From Candidatus Methylopumilus sp. (GTDB lineage: Bacteria > Pseudomonadota > Gammaproteobacteria > Burkholderiales > Methylophilaceae), in assembly GCA_024640945.1 (NCBI GenBank), contig JAHEEA010000001.1, positions 1 through 64,000 of the forward strand: a DNA stretch of 64,000 nt, given 5' to 3'. This document shows, piece after piece, positions 50,982 to 61,912 of this stretch. Under the pieces are notes generated by a model. That model made no database searches. It worked only from the letters and a program-made list of their open reading frames with translations, and was not told where the DNA came from. The position numbers and the translations under genes were made by a program. Positions within the stretch are counted from its first letter, which is position 1. The number at the start of each line of letters is the position of its first letter.

Positions 50982-52865
50982 ATGTCACCCACTTCTGGCA
51001 ATAAAACAAAGCTTTCTGCATTAACCTTAGCCGCATTAGGCGTTGTTTTTGGTGATATCGGCACCAGCCCTCTTTACACCATCAAAGAAGTATTCTCTGT
51101 TGGCACACATCCAGTCCCACTCAATGAAGCCAATATGTTTGGGATTCTATCGCTGATTGTGTGGGCTTTAATTATGGTGGTGTCAGTGAAGTATGTCGCA
51201 TTCATCATGCGTGCCGACAACCGTGGCGAAGGCGGCATTATGGCTTTGCTAGCTCTTGCTTCGCGCCAAGCGGAAGGCGACAAAAAAATGCAACATACCA
51301 TTATGTTGCTAGGTATTTTGGGGGCTTGTATGTTTTATGCTGACGGCATGATCACACCCGCTATTTCCGTACTTTCCGCTGTAGAAGGTTTTGAAGTTGC
51401 TGCACCCGTTCTGCACCCACTCATTATTCCTGTTACCTTGGTCGTATTATTTATATTATTTTGGGCACAAAGCAAAGGTACCGCTTTGGTTGGCGCATTC
51501 TTTGGTCCGATTATGATTGCTTGGTTTGGCACACTAACCGTCTTAGGCATTCATGGCATTTCACAATACCCTGCCATTCTTCATGCTTTAAATCCAATTT
51601 ACGCCGTTCACTTCTTTCAGATTAGCCCTTGGATTGCTTTTGTAGCATTGGGCGCGGTTGTTTTGGCGGTGACTGGCGCTGAAGCATTATATGCAGACAT
51701 GGGGCACTTTGGCCGCTTTCCAATTCGCCTAGCTTGGTTTGGTTTCGTATTACCTGCGTTAATTATTAATTATTTTGGTCAAGGCGCATTGGTGCTTTTA
51801 GACCCAGAAGCCATCAAAAACCCTTTTTATCTACTTGCGCCAGAATGGCTGCTATACCCATTAATTGTGCTTGCAACGCTAGCTGCAGTTATTGCTTCTC
51901 AAGCCGTTATCACCGGCGCGTATTCAGTATCACGCCAAGCCTTACAACTAGGCTATTTGCCACGCATGCACGTTGAGCACACTTCGGAAAGCCAAGAAGG
52001 TCAAATCTATATGCCACGCGTCAACTGGGGCTTAATGATTGCGGTAATGGTCTTGGTATTAAGCTTCAAATCTTCTGGTAATTTAGCGGCTGCTTACGGA
52101 CTTGCTGTAACAGGAGATATGATTATTACCTCACTTCTCGCTGGCATTGTGTTCCATCACATTTGGGGCTGGAGTAAATTGCGCACTGGTATGCTGATTG
52201 GTATGTTTTTAACGATAGATGTGGCGTTCTTTAGTGCCAACGTGCTAAAGATCCCTGATGGCGGATGGGTGCCGCTCATTATCGGTATTTTCATTTTTAC
52301 TTTAATGCTGACGTGGAAAACAGGCCGTAGCATGCTATATGAGCATCTTAAAGATGAATCAATGGAATTAGACTCATTCATTGAAGCGATTGGCCAGCAC
52401 CCGCCTACTAGAGTACCTGGTTCGGCTTTATTCATGACACCTAACCCAGATGGCGTTCCTCATGCCATGCTGCACAATCTAAAACATAACAAAGTACTAC
52501 ATGAAAAAGTAATCAACCTCACAGTGAAGTTTTTGGACTTCCCACATACAAACCAAGAAGAACGTGTGGAAGTTGAAGTCTTACCTCACGAATTCTATCG
52601 TGTCACTGTTCGCTACGGCTTTAAAGATGAACCAGACTTACCAAGAGATCTTGAGCTTTGCGCCTCAAAAGGCCTAGTGTTAGATCCGATGGACACTTCC
52701 TTCTTTGTGGGTAAAGAGATTCTAATTCCTCAAGAAGATGCAGCAATGGCGTTTTGGCGCAAAAAAATCTTTATCGGCCTGTTCCGCTCAGCCGAAACGA
52801 TTACCAACCAATTTAAGCTTCCGCCTAATAGAGTGGTTGAACTTGGCTCACAAGTCACTTTTTAA
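50982..52865 (+). CDS. kup: Kup family low-affinity potassium uptake protein
   Basis: 627 aa. Twelve predicted membrane segments in the first 450 residues and a cytosolic C-terminal domain. Motifs GVVFGDIGTSPLYTIKEVF near 18-36, DNRGEGGIMALLALA, VTGAEALYADMGHFGR and SRQALQLGYLPRM are the Kup/HAK signature. K+/H+ symporter. No promoter assigned; the 96-bp gap to xseA is AT-rich. Confidence 0.96.
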   Translation: MSPTSGNKTKLSALTLAALGVVFGDIGTSPLYTIKEVFSVGTHPVPLNEANMFGILSLIVWALIMVVSVKYVAFIMRADNRGEGGIMALLALASRQAEGDKKMQHTIMLLGILGACMFYADGMITPAISVLSAVEGFEVAAPVLHPLIIPVTLVVLFILFWAQSKGTALVGAFFGPIMIAWFGTLTVLGIHGISQYPAILHALNPIYAVHFFQISPWIAFVALGAVVLAVTGAEALYADMGHFGRFPIRLAWFGFVLPALIINYFGQGALVLLDPEAIKNPFYLLAPEWLLYPLIVLATLAAVIASQAVITGAYSVSRQALQLGYLPRMHVEHTSESQEGQIYMPRVNWGLMIAVMVLVLSFKSSGNLAAAYGLAVTGDMIITSLLAGIVFHHIWGWSKLRTGMLIGMFLTIDVAFFSANVLKIPDGGWVPLIIGIFIFTLMLTWKTGRSMLYEHLKDESMELDSFIEAIGQHPPTRVPGSALFMTPNPDGVPHAMLHNLKHNKVLHEKVINLTVKFLDFPHTNQEERVEVEVLPHEFYRVTVRYGFKDEPDLPRDLELCASKGLVLDPMDTSFFVGKEILIPQEDAAMAFWRKKIFIGLFRSAETITNQFKLPPNRVVELGSQVTF

Positions 52866-52896
52866 CCGATGACATTATCCAAGTAAAATTAAGAAT

Positions 52897-53733
52897 ATGA
52901 AATTTAAACGCTTATCCATCCTCATTATTTCAGCTTTAGCATTTCAGCTAAGCGGCTGTGCTACAACCACAAAAGCCGGTGTCACTGGTGTTGAACGCAA
53001 ACAACTGATGATGTTTTCCGAAAAACAAGTTGAGAGCATGTCCCTAAAAAGTTATATCCAAACACTCAAAACAGCGAATGATAAAAAAACGCTGAACACT
53101 GACCCTGCTGTCCTTGATCGCGTTCGCAAAATTTCCAATCGCCTGATTGCTCAAGTTGGATATTTCCGTAACGACGCTCAAACATGGAAATGGGAAGTCA
53201 ACGTAGAAAAGAATGATGAAGTAAACGCTTATTGCATGCCTGGTGGAAAAATTATGGTATTTACAGGCTTAATAGACAAGCTTAAAGCGACTGATGATGA
53301 ACTTGCAGCAGTCATTGGCCATGAAATTAGCCATGCATTACGTGAGCATGGTCGTGAACGCATGTCATTAGCAGCCATCCAAAATGGCGGAATGGCATTA
53401 CTTTCTGCCATTCTAAGCTCTTCAAAATCCGGTGCTGCCGGCCCTACTGTACAAGCAGCTGCAATGGGCTCTCAGCTCTTTTTCGCCCTACCAAATTCCC
53501 GCACACAAGAAACAGAAGCCGATCGCATCGGTCTCGAATTATCTGCTCGTGCAGGATTTCAGCCTGAAGCAGCCATCTCTTTATGGACAAAAATGAGTCA
53601 ACAGGGCGGCAAGAAACCACCTCAGTTTATGAGCACTCACCCTTCAGATGAAACACGCTTAGCTGATCTAAAAACCCAGATACCTAAAGTCATGCCACTG
53701 TATGAGCAAGCAATTGCTCCACAAAGCAGGTAA
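52897..53733 (+). CDS. M48 family metalloprotease lipoprotein
   Basis: 278 aa. Signal ending in lipobox LSGC (Cys21). Zinc motif HEISH (in [18 protein letters not shown]) with downstream Glu in [22 protein letters not shown]. The C-terminal [18 protein letters not shown] is family-typical. Resembles LoiP/YcaL/BepA-type outer-membrane quality-control proteases; BepA's TPR domain is absent, so it is more like LoiP/YcaL. Located in the periplasm, probably outer-membrane anchored. Confidence 0.93.
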   Translation: MKFKRLSILIISALAFQLSGCATTTKAGVTGVERKQLMMFSEKQVESMSLKSYIQTLKTANDKKTLNTDPAVLDRVRKISNRLIAQVGYFRNDAQTWKWEVNVEKNDEVNAYCMPGGKIMVFTGLIDKLKATDDELAAVIGHEISHALREHGRERMSLAAIQNGGMALLSAILSSSKSGAAGPTVQAAAMGSQLFFALPNSRTQETEADRIGLELSARAGFQPEAAISLWTKMSQQGGKKPPQFMSTHPSDETRLADLKTQIPKVMPLYEQAIAPQSR

Positions 53734-53771
53734 AATACCCCTTTTTAAGTTTTTACAATTCGGAATACATC

Positions 53772-54599
53772 ATGAGCCAATTACAAGCCATTATTGAAGA
53801 TGCTTTTGAGCGTCGCGCTGACATTAACCCATCAACAGCAACACCAGAATTAAGAGACGCCATTGCTAGCATCATGGCTGATTTAGATTCAGGTAAGTTG
53901 CGCGTGGCTTCACGTAAAGGCGAGAGTCAAGAATGGGAAACTCATCAATGGCTTAAAAAAGCGGTATTGCTCTCTTTCCGCTTAGATGACAATGTATTAA
54001 TGGATGGTGGCTGCACAAAATACTTCGATAAAGTACCGCCAAAATTTGCAGACTACACAGAAGCAGACTTTAAAGCAGGCGGCTTCCGCGTGGTTCCCAA
54101 CGCTATCGTACGTCGTGGTTCATTTATCGGCAAAAACGCTGTATTGATGCCTTCATACGTCAACATCGGTGCTTACGTTGGTGAAGGCACAATGGTTGAT
54201 ACATGGGCAACCGTAGGCTCATGCGCACAAATTGGTAAAAACGTTCATTTATCAGGTGGCGTAGGTATTGGTGGCGTTTTAGAGCCTGTGCAAGCAGGTC
54301 CAACCATTATTGGTGATAACTGCTTTATTGGCGCACGTTCTGAAGTGGTTGAAGGCGTTGTTGTTGAAGACAACTGCGTGATTTCAATGGGAGTTTACAT
54401 CGGTCAATCTACAAAAATTTACGACCGCGAAACAGGTTCAGTAACTTATGGCCGCGTGCCAAAAGGCTCTGTGGTTGTTTCTGGCAATTTACCTTCTAAA
54501 GACGGTAGCTACAGCCTTTACTGCGCTGTCATTGTGAAAAAAGTAGATGAAAAGACTTTAGGTAAAGTGGGTATCAATGAATTGCTACGTGGCATTTAA
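53772..54599 (+). CDS. dapD: Tetrahydrodipicolinate N-succinyltransferase
   Basis: Lysine/meso-diaminopimelate biosynthesis step, 275 aa. N-terminal helical domain then left-handed beta-helix hexapeptide repeats (about 105-225; e.g. [40 protein letters not shown]). The C-terminus [26 protein letters not shown] closes it. It begins the block with the ArsC/Spx-like gene and dapE, though a terminator follows it. Confidence 0.97.
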   Translation: MSQLQAIIEDAFERRADINPSTATPELRDAIASIMADLDSGKLRVASRKGESQEWETHQWLKKAVLLSFRLDDNVLMDGGCTKYFDKVPPKFADYTEADFKAGGFRVVPNAIVRRGSFIGKNAVLMPSYVNIGAYVGEGTMVDTWATVGSCAQIGKNVHLSGGVGIGGVLEPVQAGPTIIGDNCFIGARSEVVEGVVVEDNCVISMGVYIGQSTKIYDRETGSVTYGRVPKGSVVVSGNLPSKDGSYSLYCAVIVKKVDEKTLGKVGINELLRGI

Positions 54600-54617
54600 G
54601 TAGCTAATCACTAATAT

Positions 54618-54650
54618 TAAACAGCCCATCCGTGGGCTGTTTTGCTTTTT
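54618..54650 (+). terminator. Intrinsic terminator after dapD
   Basis: ACAGCCCA-TCCG-TGGGCTGT followed by TTTTGCTTTTT. Same-strand genes follow, so it may be a partial terminator. Confidence 0.85.
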
Positions 54651-54718
54651 AGGTGCGCCTTAGCAGATTCAAGATTGCACTGTTAGAATATGTCATCAGA
54701 AAAAAACATTTAAACCAA

Positions 54719-55066
54719 ATGAAACTTTACGGAATACCCAATTGCAATACTGTTAAAAAAGCCCGTACCTGGCTAGATGACCATGGTATTACTTATGAAT
54801 TCCATGACTTCAAAAAACAAGGCTTAGACCAATCAACGGTCAGTACTTGGTTAAGCCAAAAACCTTGGGATAAATTAGTGAATCGCGCCGGGATGACTTG
54901 GCGCAACTTAAGCGACGCTGAAAAAACAGCGGTGACAGATGAGAAGTCGGCATGTGATTTAATGCTACAAAAGACTTCGGTTATTAAACGCCCTATATTA
55001 GTAAAAGACGATAGCATCATCGCATTAGGCTTTGATGAAGCGACTTATCAAACGCTCATCAAATAA
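54719..55066 (+). CDS. ArsC/Spx-family reductase-like protein (YffB type)
   Basis: 115 aa from ATG 54719 (MKLYGIPNCNTVKKARTWLDDHG). An in-frame start 66 bp upstream would add residues overlapping the terminator. A single active cysteine sits in PNCNTVKKA, a glutaredoxin-like fold. Motifs RNLSDAEK and KRPILVKDDSIIALGFDE are typical. Not a proven arsenate reductase: E. coli YffB-like proteins are of uncertain function. The location between dapD and dapE is conserved in many proteobacteria. Confidence 0.9.
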   Translation: MKLYGIPNCNTVKKARTWLDDHGITYEFHDFKKQGLDQSTVSTWLSQKPWDKLVNRAGMTWRNLSDAEKTAVTDEKSACDLMLQKTSVIKRPILVKDDSIIALGFDEATYQTLIK

Positions 55067-55098
55067 ACCATGTATTAATAAATCATGTACCAAATTAA

Positions 55099-56238
<1,140 letters not shown>

Positions 56239-56299
56239 TTTTAATCACTAGCAAAATTAATCCCTGGCAAACTTAGATCATCAGCTTAGAAAGTCATTC

Positions 56300-57199
56300 A
56301 TGGCAAATCAACAGGCAATTACCCATCTTCTTACAATTCGCGACTGGTTACGCTATAGCGTCAGTCGTTTTGAAGAAGCAGGCATTTTCTTCGGCCATGG
56401 CACAGACAACGCTTATGACGAAAGTGTATGGCTGATCATGAGCGCATTACATTTACCAATGGATACCTTAGAGAATTTCTTTGATGCCCGCATTACACCA
56501 GCTGAAGCAAAGCATTTAGCACACCTGATCGAACGCCGCGTGACTGACAGAACACCAACCGCTTACCTATTACGTGAAGCTTGGCTAAAAGGCTTTAAAT
56601 TCTATGTAGATGAACGTGTGATTGTGCCACGCTCATTTATTGCTGAACTACTTGAAAATGGCTTACATCCTTGGATTGAATATCAAGAAATGGTTGAAAG
56701 TGCAGCTGACATTTGTACAGGAAGTGGATGCTTGGGCGTCTTGTTGGCACATACCTTTCCGAACGCTGCTATTGATGTTGTCGACATTTCACCTGATGCC
56801 ATTGCCGTTGCAAACATCAACATCAAAAATTACGGTTTAGAGGAACAAGTCACAGCAATAGAGTCTGATATGTTTAACGCTCTGACAGGTAAAACTTATG
56901 ACTTAATTATCAGCAATCCACCTTATGTTGATGCACCAGCGATGGCCATGTTGCCACAAGAGTATCGAAACGAGCCTCAAATTGCCCTAGGTAGCGGCAG
57001 TGACGGTTTAGACCATACTCATACAATACTTCGCGAAGCTGGCAAACACTTGAACGATGGCGGCTTATTAATCGTGGAAATTGGACATAACCGTGATGCG
57101 CTACTTACGGCTTATCCAGAACTACCATTCACATGGCTAGAAGTAGACTCGGGTAATGAGTTTGTATTTATGCTCACTAAAGAGCAACTACCTACTTAA
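56300..57199 (+). CDS. prmB: Ribosomal protein L3 N5-glutamine methyltransferase
   Basis: 299 aa class I SAM-dependent methyltransferase. N-terminal helical domain with RDWLRYSVSRFEEAGIFFGHGTDNAYDESVWL typical of PrmB. SAM site ADICTGSGCLGVLLAHTFP (about 138-156) and catalytic NPPYVDAP (about 208-215), which discriminates PrmB from PrmC (which shows NPPYI). Methylates a glutamine of L3. Confidence 0.93.
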   Translation: MANQQAITHLLTIRDWLRYSVSRFEEAGIFFGHGTDNAYDESVWLIMSALHLPMDTLENFFDARITPAEAKHLAHLIERRVTDRTPTAYLLREAWLKGFKFYVDERVIVPRSFIAELLENGLHPWIEYQEMVESAADICTGSGCLGVLLAHTFPNAAIDVVDISPDAIAVANINIKNYGLEEQVTAIESDMFNALTGKTYDLIISNPPYVDAPAMAMLPQEYRNEPQIALGSGSDGLDHTHTILREAGKHLNDGGLLIVEIGHNRDALLTAYPELPFTWLEVDSGNEFVFMLTKEQLPT

Positions 57200-57227
57200 G
57201 TGACTAGCTAATTTGAAACTGAGCTAG

Positions 57228-58448
57228 CTATTTAGGCTTTTTAGTAGATGCTGGCTTTGCACTAAGGTCAGCACCCTGACGAATACGACGATTAGCTGAT
57301 GGCTTTTTAGCACCTGAAGGCTTGGAGCCTCTTGCTGGGCGTTGTGAACGCTCAAATTCCGCCTTGTCTGCCGCTGCCCTATCTGCGCTATTCCTATCAA
57401 CGGCATTACGACCCCTAGGCTTTCTAGTGGTCCCCGTCAAAATCTCTGCAAGGCTTGGTGGTGCGTTACGTTCATAGTAACTTTGACGCTCGCTACGATT
57501 GCGCTCATTAGCCGCCAAACGCTCTCTAGCTTCTTTTTTAGGCTTAGGTGTAAAAGCAGTCCCTAATTTATCTTTTTCGCGTGTGCTAAGTTGACGCATT
57601 GGTCCAGATGGCACATTCAAACCAGCCCATTCCAACAGACCAACCACCTCTTTAGGAGATAGCTCCAACATCATTCCACGTTTTAAACGTGAAGGTAAAT
57701 TCACTGGGCCAAAACGTACACGCATTAGGCGGCTTACTGGTTTCTGGAACGCCTCAAATAAACGACGCACTTCACGATTACGACCTTCACGCAGAATCAC
57801 CTGATACCAATGGTTTGAACCTTCACCGCCTTGTGATCGAATCACGTCGAAGTTGGCTGGACCATCTTCAAGTTCAATACCTTGCGTTAATTGCGACATT
57901 TCTTCTTCGGTTAACTCACCAAAAATACGAACTGCATATTCACGCTCAACTTCATAACGTGGATGCATAAAATGATTAGCAAGCTCGCCAGAGGTAGTGA
58001 ACATCAAAAGACCAGAAGTATTGATATCCAAACGACCAATTGCGATCCATTTAGCTCCACGCACCTTAGGTAACTTATCAAAAACACTGGCACGCCCCTC
58101 TGGATCATCCTGACTGACGATTTCACCTTCAGGTTTATGATAAACCAAGACTTTTGCTAACTCGGCCTCGAACGGCAGGCGAATTGGACGACTATCAATT
58201 CTGACAATATCAAACTCTGTCACCCCTGCACCAACAGGTGCTGGCTGACCATTAATCGTCACTCGCCCACTCGCGATTAATGCTTCCATATCACGACGTG
58301 AACCTAAACCAGCAAGCGCTAATAATTTATGTAAACGCTGAGTAGGTGCTGGAGGCGCATCAGGGTCAGCCGCTAATTTAGTGAAATTAGTGCTTGGTCG
58401 CTTGACGATGCGTTGCGGATCACGCTGCTGCTTAAAGGGACGGGCCAT
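57228..58448 (-). CDS. rluB: 23S rRNA pseudouridine synthase RluB
   Basis: 406 aa. N-terminal extension, S4 domain (LHKLLALAGLGSRRDMEALIASGRVTINGQ), catalytic domain with GRLDINTSGLLMFT (active Asp), and the EGRNREVRRLFEAF motif. The C-terminal 120 residues are low complexity and basic (Lys/Arg/Ala/Asn rich) and likely RNA-binding. It is last in the minus-strand run PHP-yciO-M50-trpS-scpA-scpB-rluB. Confidence 0.94.
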   Translation of the reverse strand: MARPFKQQRDPQRIVKRPSTNFTKLAADPDAPPAPTQRLHKLLALAGLGSRRDMEALIASGRVTINGQPAPVGAGVTEFDIVRIDSRPIRLPFEAELAKVLVYHKPEGEIVSQDDPEGRASVFDKLPKVRGAKWIAIGRLDINTSGLLMFTTSGELANHFMHPRYEVEREYAVRIFGELTEEEMSQLTQGIELEDGPANFDVIRSQGGEGSNHWYQVILREGRNREVRRLFEAFQKPVSRLMRVRFGPVNLPSRLKRGMMLELSPKEVVGLLEWAGLNVPSGPMRQLSTREKDKLGTAFTPKPKKEARERLAANERNRSERQSYYERNAPPSLAEILTGTTRKPRGRNAVDRNSADRAAADKAEFERSQRPARGSKPSGAKKPSANRRIRQGADLSAKPASTKKPK

Positions 58449-58514
58449 GTTGGGTATTTCAATAATTGAATAGTGCTGATTTTACCGCAGATTGAAATTT
58501 GCCTGCGGTTTTAA

Positions 58515-59150
58515 TTAGTCAAGTTGATTGTTAGATCTGTCGCCATCCGGCATCAAATCTAATTGAATTAAAACTTCCGGATTAAGAATCTCTGGAACAA
58601 TACTCTCGTCAGAAACTGATTGCTCAACAAACAATTCCATCGCTGGCAAATCTGCTAAAGATTTGAGGTTTAAATCATCCAAGAATGTTTTTGTCGTCGC
58701 ATACAACGCTGGTCTTCCAGGCACATCCCGTTGCCCAACAATATCAATCCAATCGCGCTCTTGCAATTGACGCATTGTATTTGGATTAACTGCTACGCCA
58801 CGTATCTCTTCAATATCACCACGCGTTACTGGTTGACGATAAGCAATAATCGCTAAGGTTTCCATTGCTGCACGTGAATAGCGTTGTGGACGCTCAGGAT
58901 TTAAACGAGATAAAAACGGAGCCAATTCGGCCACCGCCTGAAAGCGCCAACCGCTTGCCACCTGGACAAGCTCCATACTTAATGGTGAGCGCGCAAGCCA
59001 CTCCTGCTTCAACTCATCCAATAGCATTCTAAAAGTAGCACGTTCGATACGCTCAGGAAATAAGCGAGACATATCATCCAGCGACAAAGGTGTTGCGCTT
59101 GTTAATAGCGCAGCCTCTAACACTGTTTTTATTTGTGCAATATTATCCAT
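58515..59150 (-). CDS. scpB: Segregation and condensation protein B
   Basis: 211 aa. Tandem winged-helix kleisin-partner (KITE) fold: IKTVLEAALLTSATPLSLDDM, GWRFQAVAELAPFLSRLNPERPQRYSRAAMETLAIIAYRQPVTRGDIEEIRG, and WIDIVGQRDVPGRPALYATTKTFL. Works with ScpA and SMC in chromosome condensation. It lies 4 bp after scpA. Confidence 0.95.
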   Translation of the reverse strand: MDNIAQIKTVLEAALLTSATPLSLDDMSRLFPERIERATFRMLLDELKQEWLARSPLSMELVQVASGWRFQAVAELAPFLSRLNPERPQRYSRAAMETLAIIAYRQPVTRGDIEEIRGVAVNPNTMRQLQERDWIDIVGQRDVPGRPALYATTKTFLDDLNLKSLADLPAMELFVEQSVSDESIVPEILNPEVLIQLDLMPDGDRSNNQLD

Positions 59151-59154
59151 CTCG

Positions 59155-59958
59155 CTAGATCAATTGATTCGTATGTAAATAAATTGGAGTAAAAGCACCC
59201 TGCTGTGTAATTTTCACTAAGCCTTCACGCGCCAATTCCAAAATCGCCAAGAAACACACAACCAGCTTAGGAATACCGTCTTTCTCGACATCAAACAGCG
59301 CTGTGAACTCAAGCATCTTATGCTCACTTAATTGGCGCAAGATTTGGCTCATATGCTCACGCACAGACAGCTCACCTTTGCCAACTTTATGATGTGCAAA
59401 ATGACTTGCGCGCTTGAGTACGTTTTTCCATGCCGCAGTTAAATCATCAATCGAAACTTGCGGCGCTTGTACTTGTGAAATTTGTTCAAAATAAGCATTA
59501 GCCACCATCAAATCAATGCCGACCTGAGGTAACTCATCTAACTTTTGAGCGGCAATTTTAATCGCCTCATATTCCATCAATCGACGAACTAATTCAGCAC
59601 GCGGATCATCTTCCGTTTCAACTTCTGCAGCTTTAGGAAGCAGCATACGAGATTTAATTTCAATCAGCATGGCAGACATTAATAGATAATCTGCAGCCAA
59701 CTCCAATTTAATAGCACGCATTTTTTCGACATAGCCCATATATTGGCGAGTAAGCTCAGCCATGGGGATATCTAGAATATCAAGATTGTGTTTGCGTATC
59801 AGATATAGCAATAAATCTAATGGGCCTTCAAAGGCATCCAAATAGACTTCTAAAGCATCAGGGGGAATATATAAATCATGAGGGAGCGTTGTATAAGCTT
59901 CCCCATGAATTTTGGCTTCTAAAGGCTGATGCGCTTCTTTGTTAAGAGTCTCTAACAT
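59155..59958 (-). CDS. scpA: Segregation and condensation protein A
   Basis: 267 aa kleisin. N-terminal SMC-binding helices (LEVYLDAFEGPLDLLLYLIRKHNLDILDIPMAELTRQYMGYV), middle RELAADYLLMSAMLIEIKSRMLLP, and C-terminal winged helix (VVCFLAILELAREGLVKITQQGAFTPI). The first about 30 residues form an extra leader. Partner of ScpB. Confidence 0.95.
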   Translation of the reverse strand: MLETLNKEAHQPLEAKIHGEAYTTLPHDLYIPPDALEVYLDAFEGPLDLLLYLIRKHNLDILDIPMAELTRQYMGYVEKMRAIKLELAADYLLMSAMLIEIKSRMLLPKAAEVETEDDPRAELVRRLMEYEAIKIAAQKLDELPQVGIDLMVANAYFEQISQVQAPQVSIDDLTAAWKNVLKRASHFAHHKVGKGELSVREHMSQILRQLSEHKMLEFTALFDVEKDGIPKLVVCFLAILELAREGLVKITQQGAFTPIYLHTNQLI

Positions 59959-59981
59959 TTAGATCAGCGCAGACTTAACCA

Positions 59982-61184
59982 TTATGAGTAGCTTAAACCC
60001 ATAACTTCACGTACTTCACGCATGGTTTCACGGGCCATCTTACGAGCACGCTCACAACCTTCAGCCACGACATTCTTAATCAACATTGGATCTTCAGCAT
60101 ACTGTCTTGCACGCTCTTGAATTGGTTTTAATTCTTCGAGCACACTTTCAATCACTGGACCTTTACATGCGATACAACCAATTCCAGCAGTACGGCAACC
60201 TTGCTGAACCCAAGCTTTGGTTTCTTCTGTTGAATACACTTCATGCAATTGCCAAACAGGACATTTATCAGGATCACCTACATCTGTTAGGCGTATCCGC
60301 GCAGGATCTGTTGGCATCGTTTTAATTTTCTTAGCAACGCTATCAGGGTCTTCACGCATCGAAATCGTATTATTGTAGGATTTCGACATTTTCTGACCGT
60401 CTAAGCCTGGCATTTTTGAAGCTGGAGTAAGTTTGTATTCTGGTTCAACCAAAATCATTTTTCCGCCACCCTCAAGATATCCCAACAAACGCTCTCGATC
60501 ACCTAGACTCAATCCTTGTTGCTCTTCAATCATTGCACGAGCAGACTCAAGCGCCTCGTCATCACCACTTTCTTGATAACGCGTGCGTAACTCTTCGTAT
60601 AAACCACCACGTTTACTACCTAGCTTCTTAATCGCTGCTTCAGCTTTCTCTTCAAAACCTTTTTCACGACCATAAATATGATTAAAACGTCGTGCAATCT
60701 CACGGGTAAATTCAATATGCGGAATTTGATCTTCACCTACAGGCACTTGCGTAGCCTTGTAAATCAAGATATCTGCACTTTGTAAAAGTGGATACCCTAA
60801 GAAGCCATAAGTTGATAAATCTTTCTGCGCCAATTTTTCTTGTTGATCTTTATAAGTTGGCACACGCTCTAACCAGCCTAATGGGGTAATCATTGAGAGC
60901 AATGTATGTAACTCAGCATGCTCAGGCACGCGAGACTGAATAAAAATGGTCGCTTGTGAAGGATCAACGCCAGCTGCCAGCCAGTCAATCACCATCTCCC
61001 AAACGCTTTCTTCAATAATCTCAGGCGTATCATAATGCGTGGTGAGTGCATGCCAGTCAGCGACAAAGAACAAGCATTCATGCTCGTGCTGTAGGCGCAC
61101 CCAGTTTTTCAAAACACCGTGATAATGTCCAAGATGCAAGCTTCCAGTAGGACGCATGCCAGATAAAACGCGTTCAACAGCCAT
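59982..61184 (-). CDS. trpS: Tryptophanyl-tRNA synthetase, long form with Fe-S-type cysteine motif
   Basis: 400 aa, longer than the 334 aa E. coli enzyme. HIGH-type motif SLHLGHYHG (about 15-23) and KMSKS (265-269). An insertion of about 70 residues (172-242) carries a helical AEAAIKKLGS...GGGKMI segment. In the C-terminal domain four cysteines appear as C-x21-C-x6-C-x2-C (DKCPVW ... GCRTAGIGCIACKG), near the C-x22-C-x6-C-x2-C [4Fe-4S] motif described for Thermotoga TrpRS. Charges tRNA-Trp. Confidence 0.95.
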   Translation of the reverse strand: MAVERVLSGMRPTGSLHLGHYHGVLKNWVRLQHEHECLFFVADWHALTTHYDTPEIIEESVWEMVIDWLAAGVDPSQATIFIQSRVPEHAELHTLLSMITPLGWLERVPTYKDQQEKLAQKDLSTYGFLGYPLLQSADILIYKATQVPVGEDQIPHIEFTREIARRFNHIYGREKGFEEKAEAAIKKLGSKRGGLYEELRTRYQESGDDEALESARAMIEEQQGLSLGDRERLLGYLEGGGKMILVEPEYKLTPASKMPGLDGQKMSKSYNNTISMREDPDSVAKKIKTMPTDPARIRLTDVGDPDKCPVWQLHEVYSTEETKAWVQQGCRTAGIGCIACKGPVIESVLEELKPIQERARQYAEDPMLIKNVVAEGCERARKMARETMREVREVMGLSYS

Positions 61185-61256
61185 AGTGATGAATAACCAT
61201 AAATAAAGATAAAGCTATTATACGAAAAGGCGCGCTATCACGCCCGAAAAATTAAG

Positions 61257-61892
61257 TTAAAAAATGAAAACAATCATGTTAATCACTGCACGAATTAGAG
61301 GCTCCATAATGCTCGACAAAACACCTGTCGCCAGCAAAACAATTAAGATGATGAAACCATAACGCTCAATTTGCGCAAACTTATAGGCAAGATGGTTAGG
61401 TAATAAACTAACCGCAATACGCCCGCCATCCAATGGCGGCAATGGTAGCAAGTTCAATACCATTAAGACCACGTTAATCATGACGCCAGCCTGTCCCATC
61501 AAGGCCATAGGCTCAGAATAGTTCGCAGGTGCATGAGGTGAAACATTAATAACAAAAGCCCAAAACAAAGCCATTAATAGATTCGATGCTGGTCCGGCTG
61601 CAGCCACCCACAACATATCTCGCTTTGGATTGCGCAATCTAGAAAAATCGACAGGCACAGGCTTTGCCCAGCCAAACAAAATACCACCAATCATTAAAGT
61701 TAATGCAGGTAATAAAATCGTTCCAATAGGATCAATATGCTTAAGCGGATTTAAACTGATGCGCCCTGCTCGGTCTGCAGTCATATCACCAAAAAATCTT
61801 GCCGCATAACCATGCGCAGCTTCATGCACGGTAATTGCAAAAACCACAGGCAGCGCATACACCGCTATTTTTTGTACTAAGGTTAATTCCAT
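61257..61892 (-). CDS. Site-2 protease family (M50) membrane metalloprotease
   Basis: 211 aa, five or six membrane segments. Zinc motif HEAAH in ITVHEAAHGYAARFFGD (about 22-38), and the third ligand in LNLLPLPPLDGGRI (about 146-159). Compact Rv2625/YdiL-type M50 protease without PDZ or CBS domains. Substrate unknown. Position between yciO and trpS is common in betaproteobacteria. Confidence 0.92.
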   Translation of the reverse strand: MELTLVQKIAVYALPVVFAITVHEAAHGYAARFFGDMTADRAGRISLNPLKHIDPIGTILLPALTLMIGGILFGWAKPVPVDFSRLRNPKRDMLWVAAAGPASNLLMALFWAFVINVSPHAPANYSEPMALMGQAGVMINVVLMVLNLLPLPPLDGGRIAVSLLPNHLAYKFAQIERYGFIILIVLLATGVLSSIMEPLIRAVINMIVFIF

Positions 61893-61912
61893 CTCTTCAT
61901 TCCTCTTACTCG

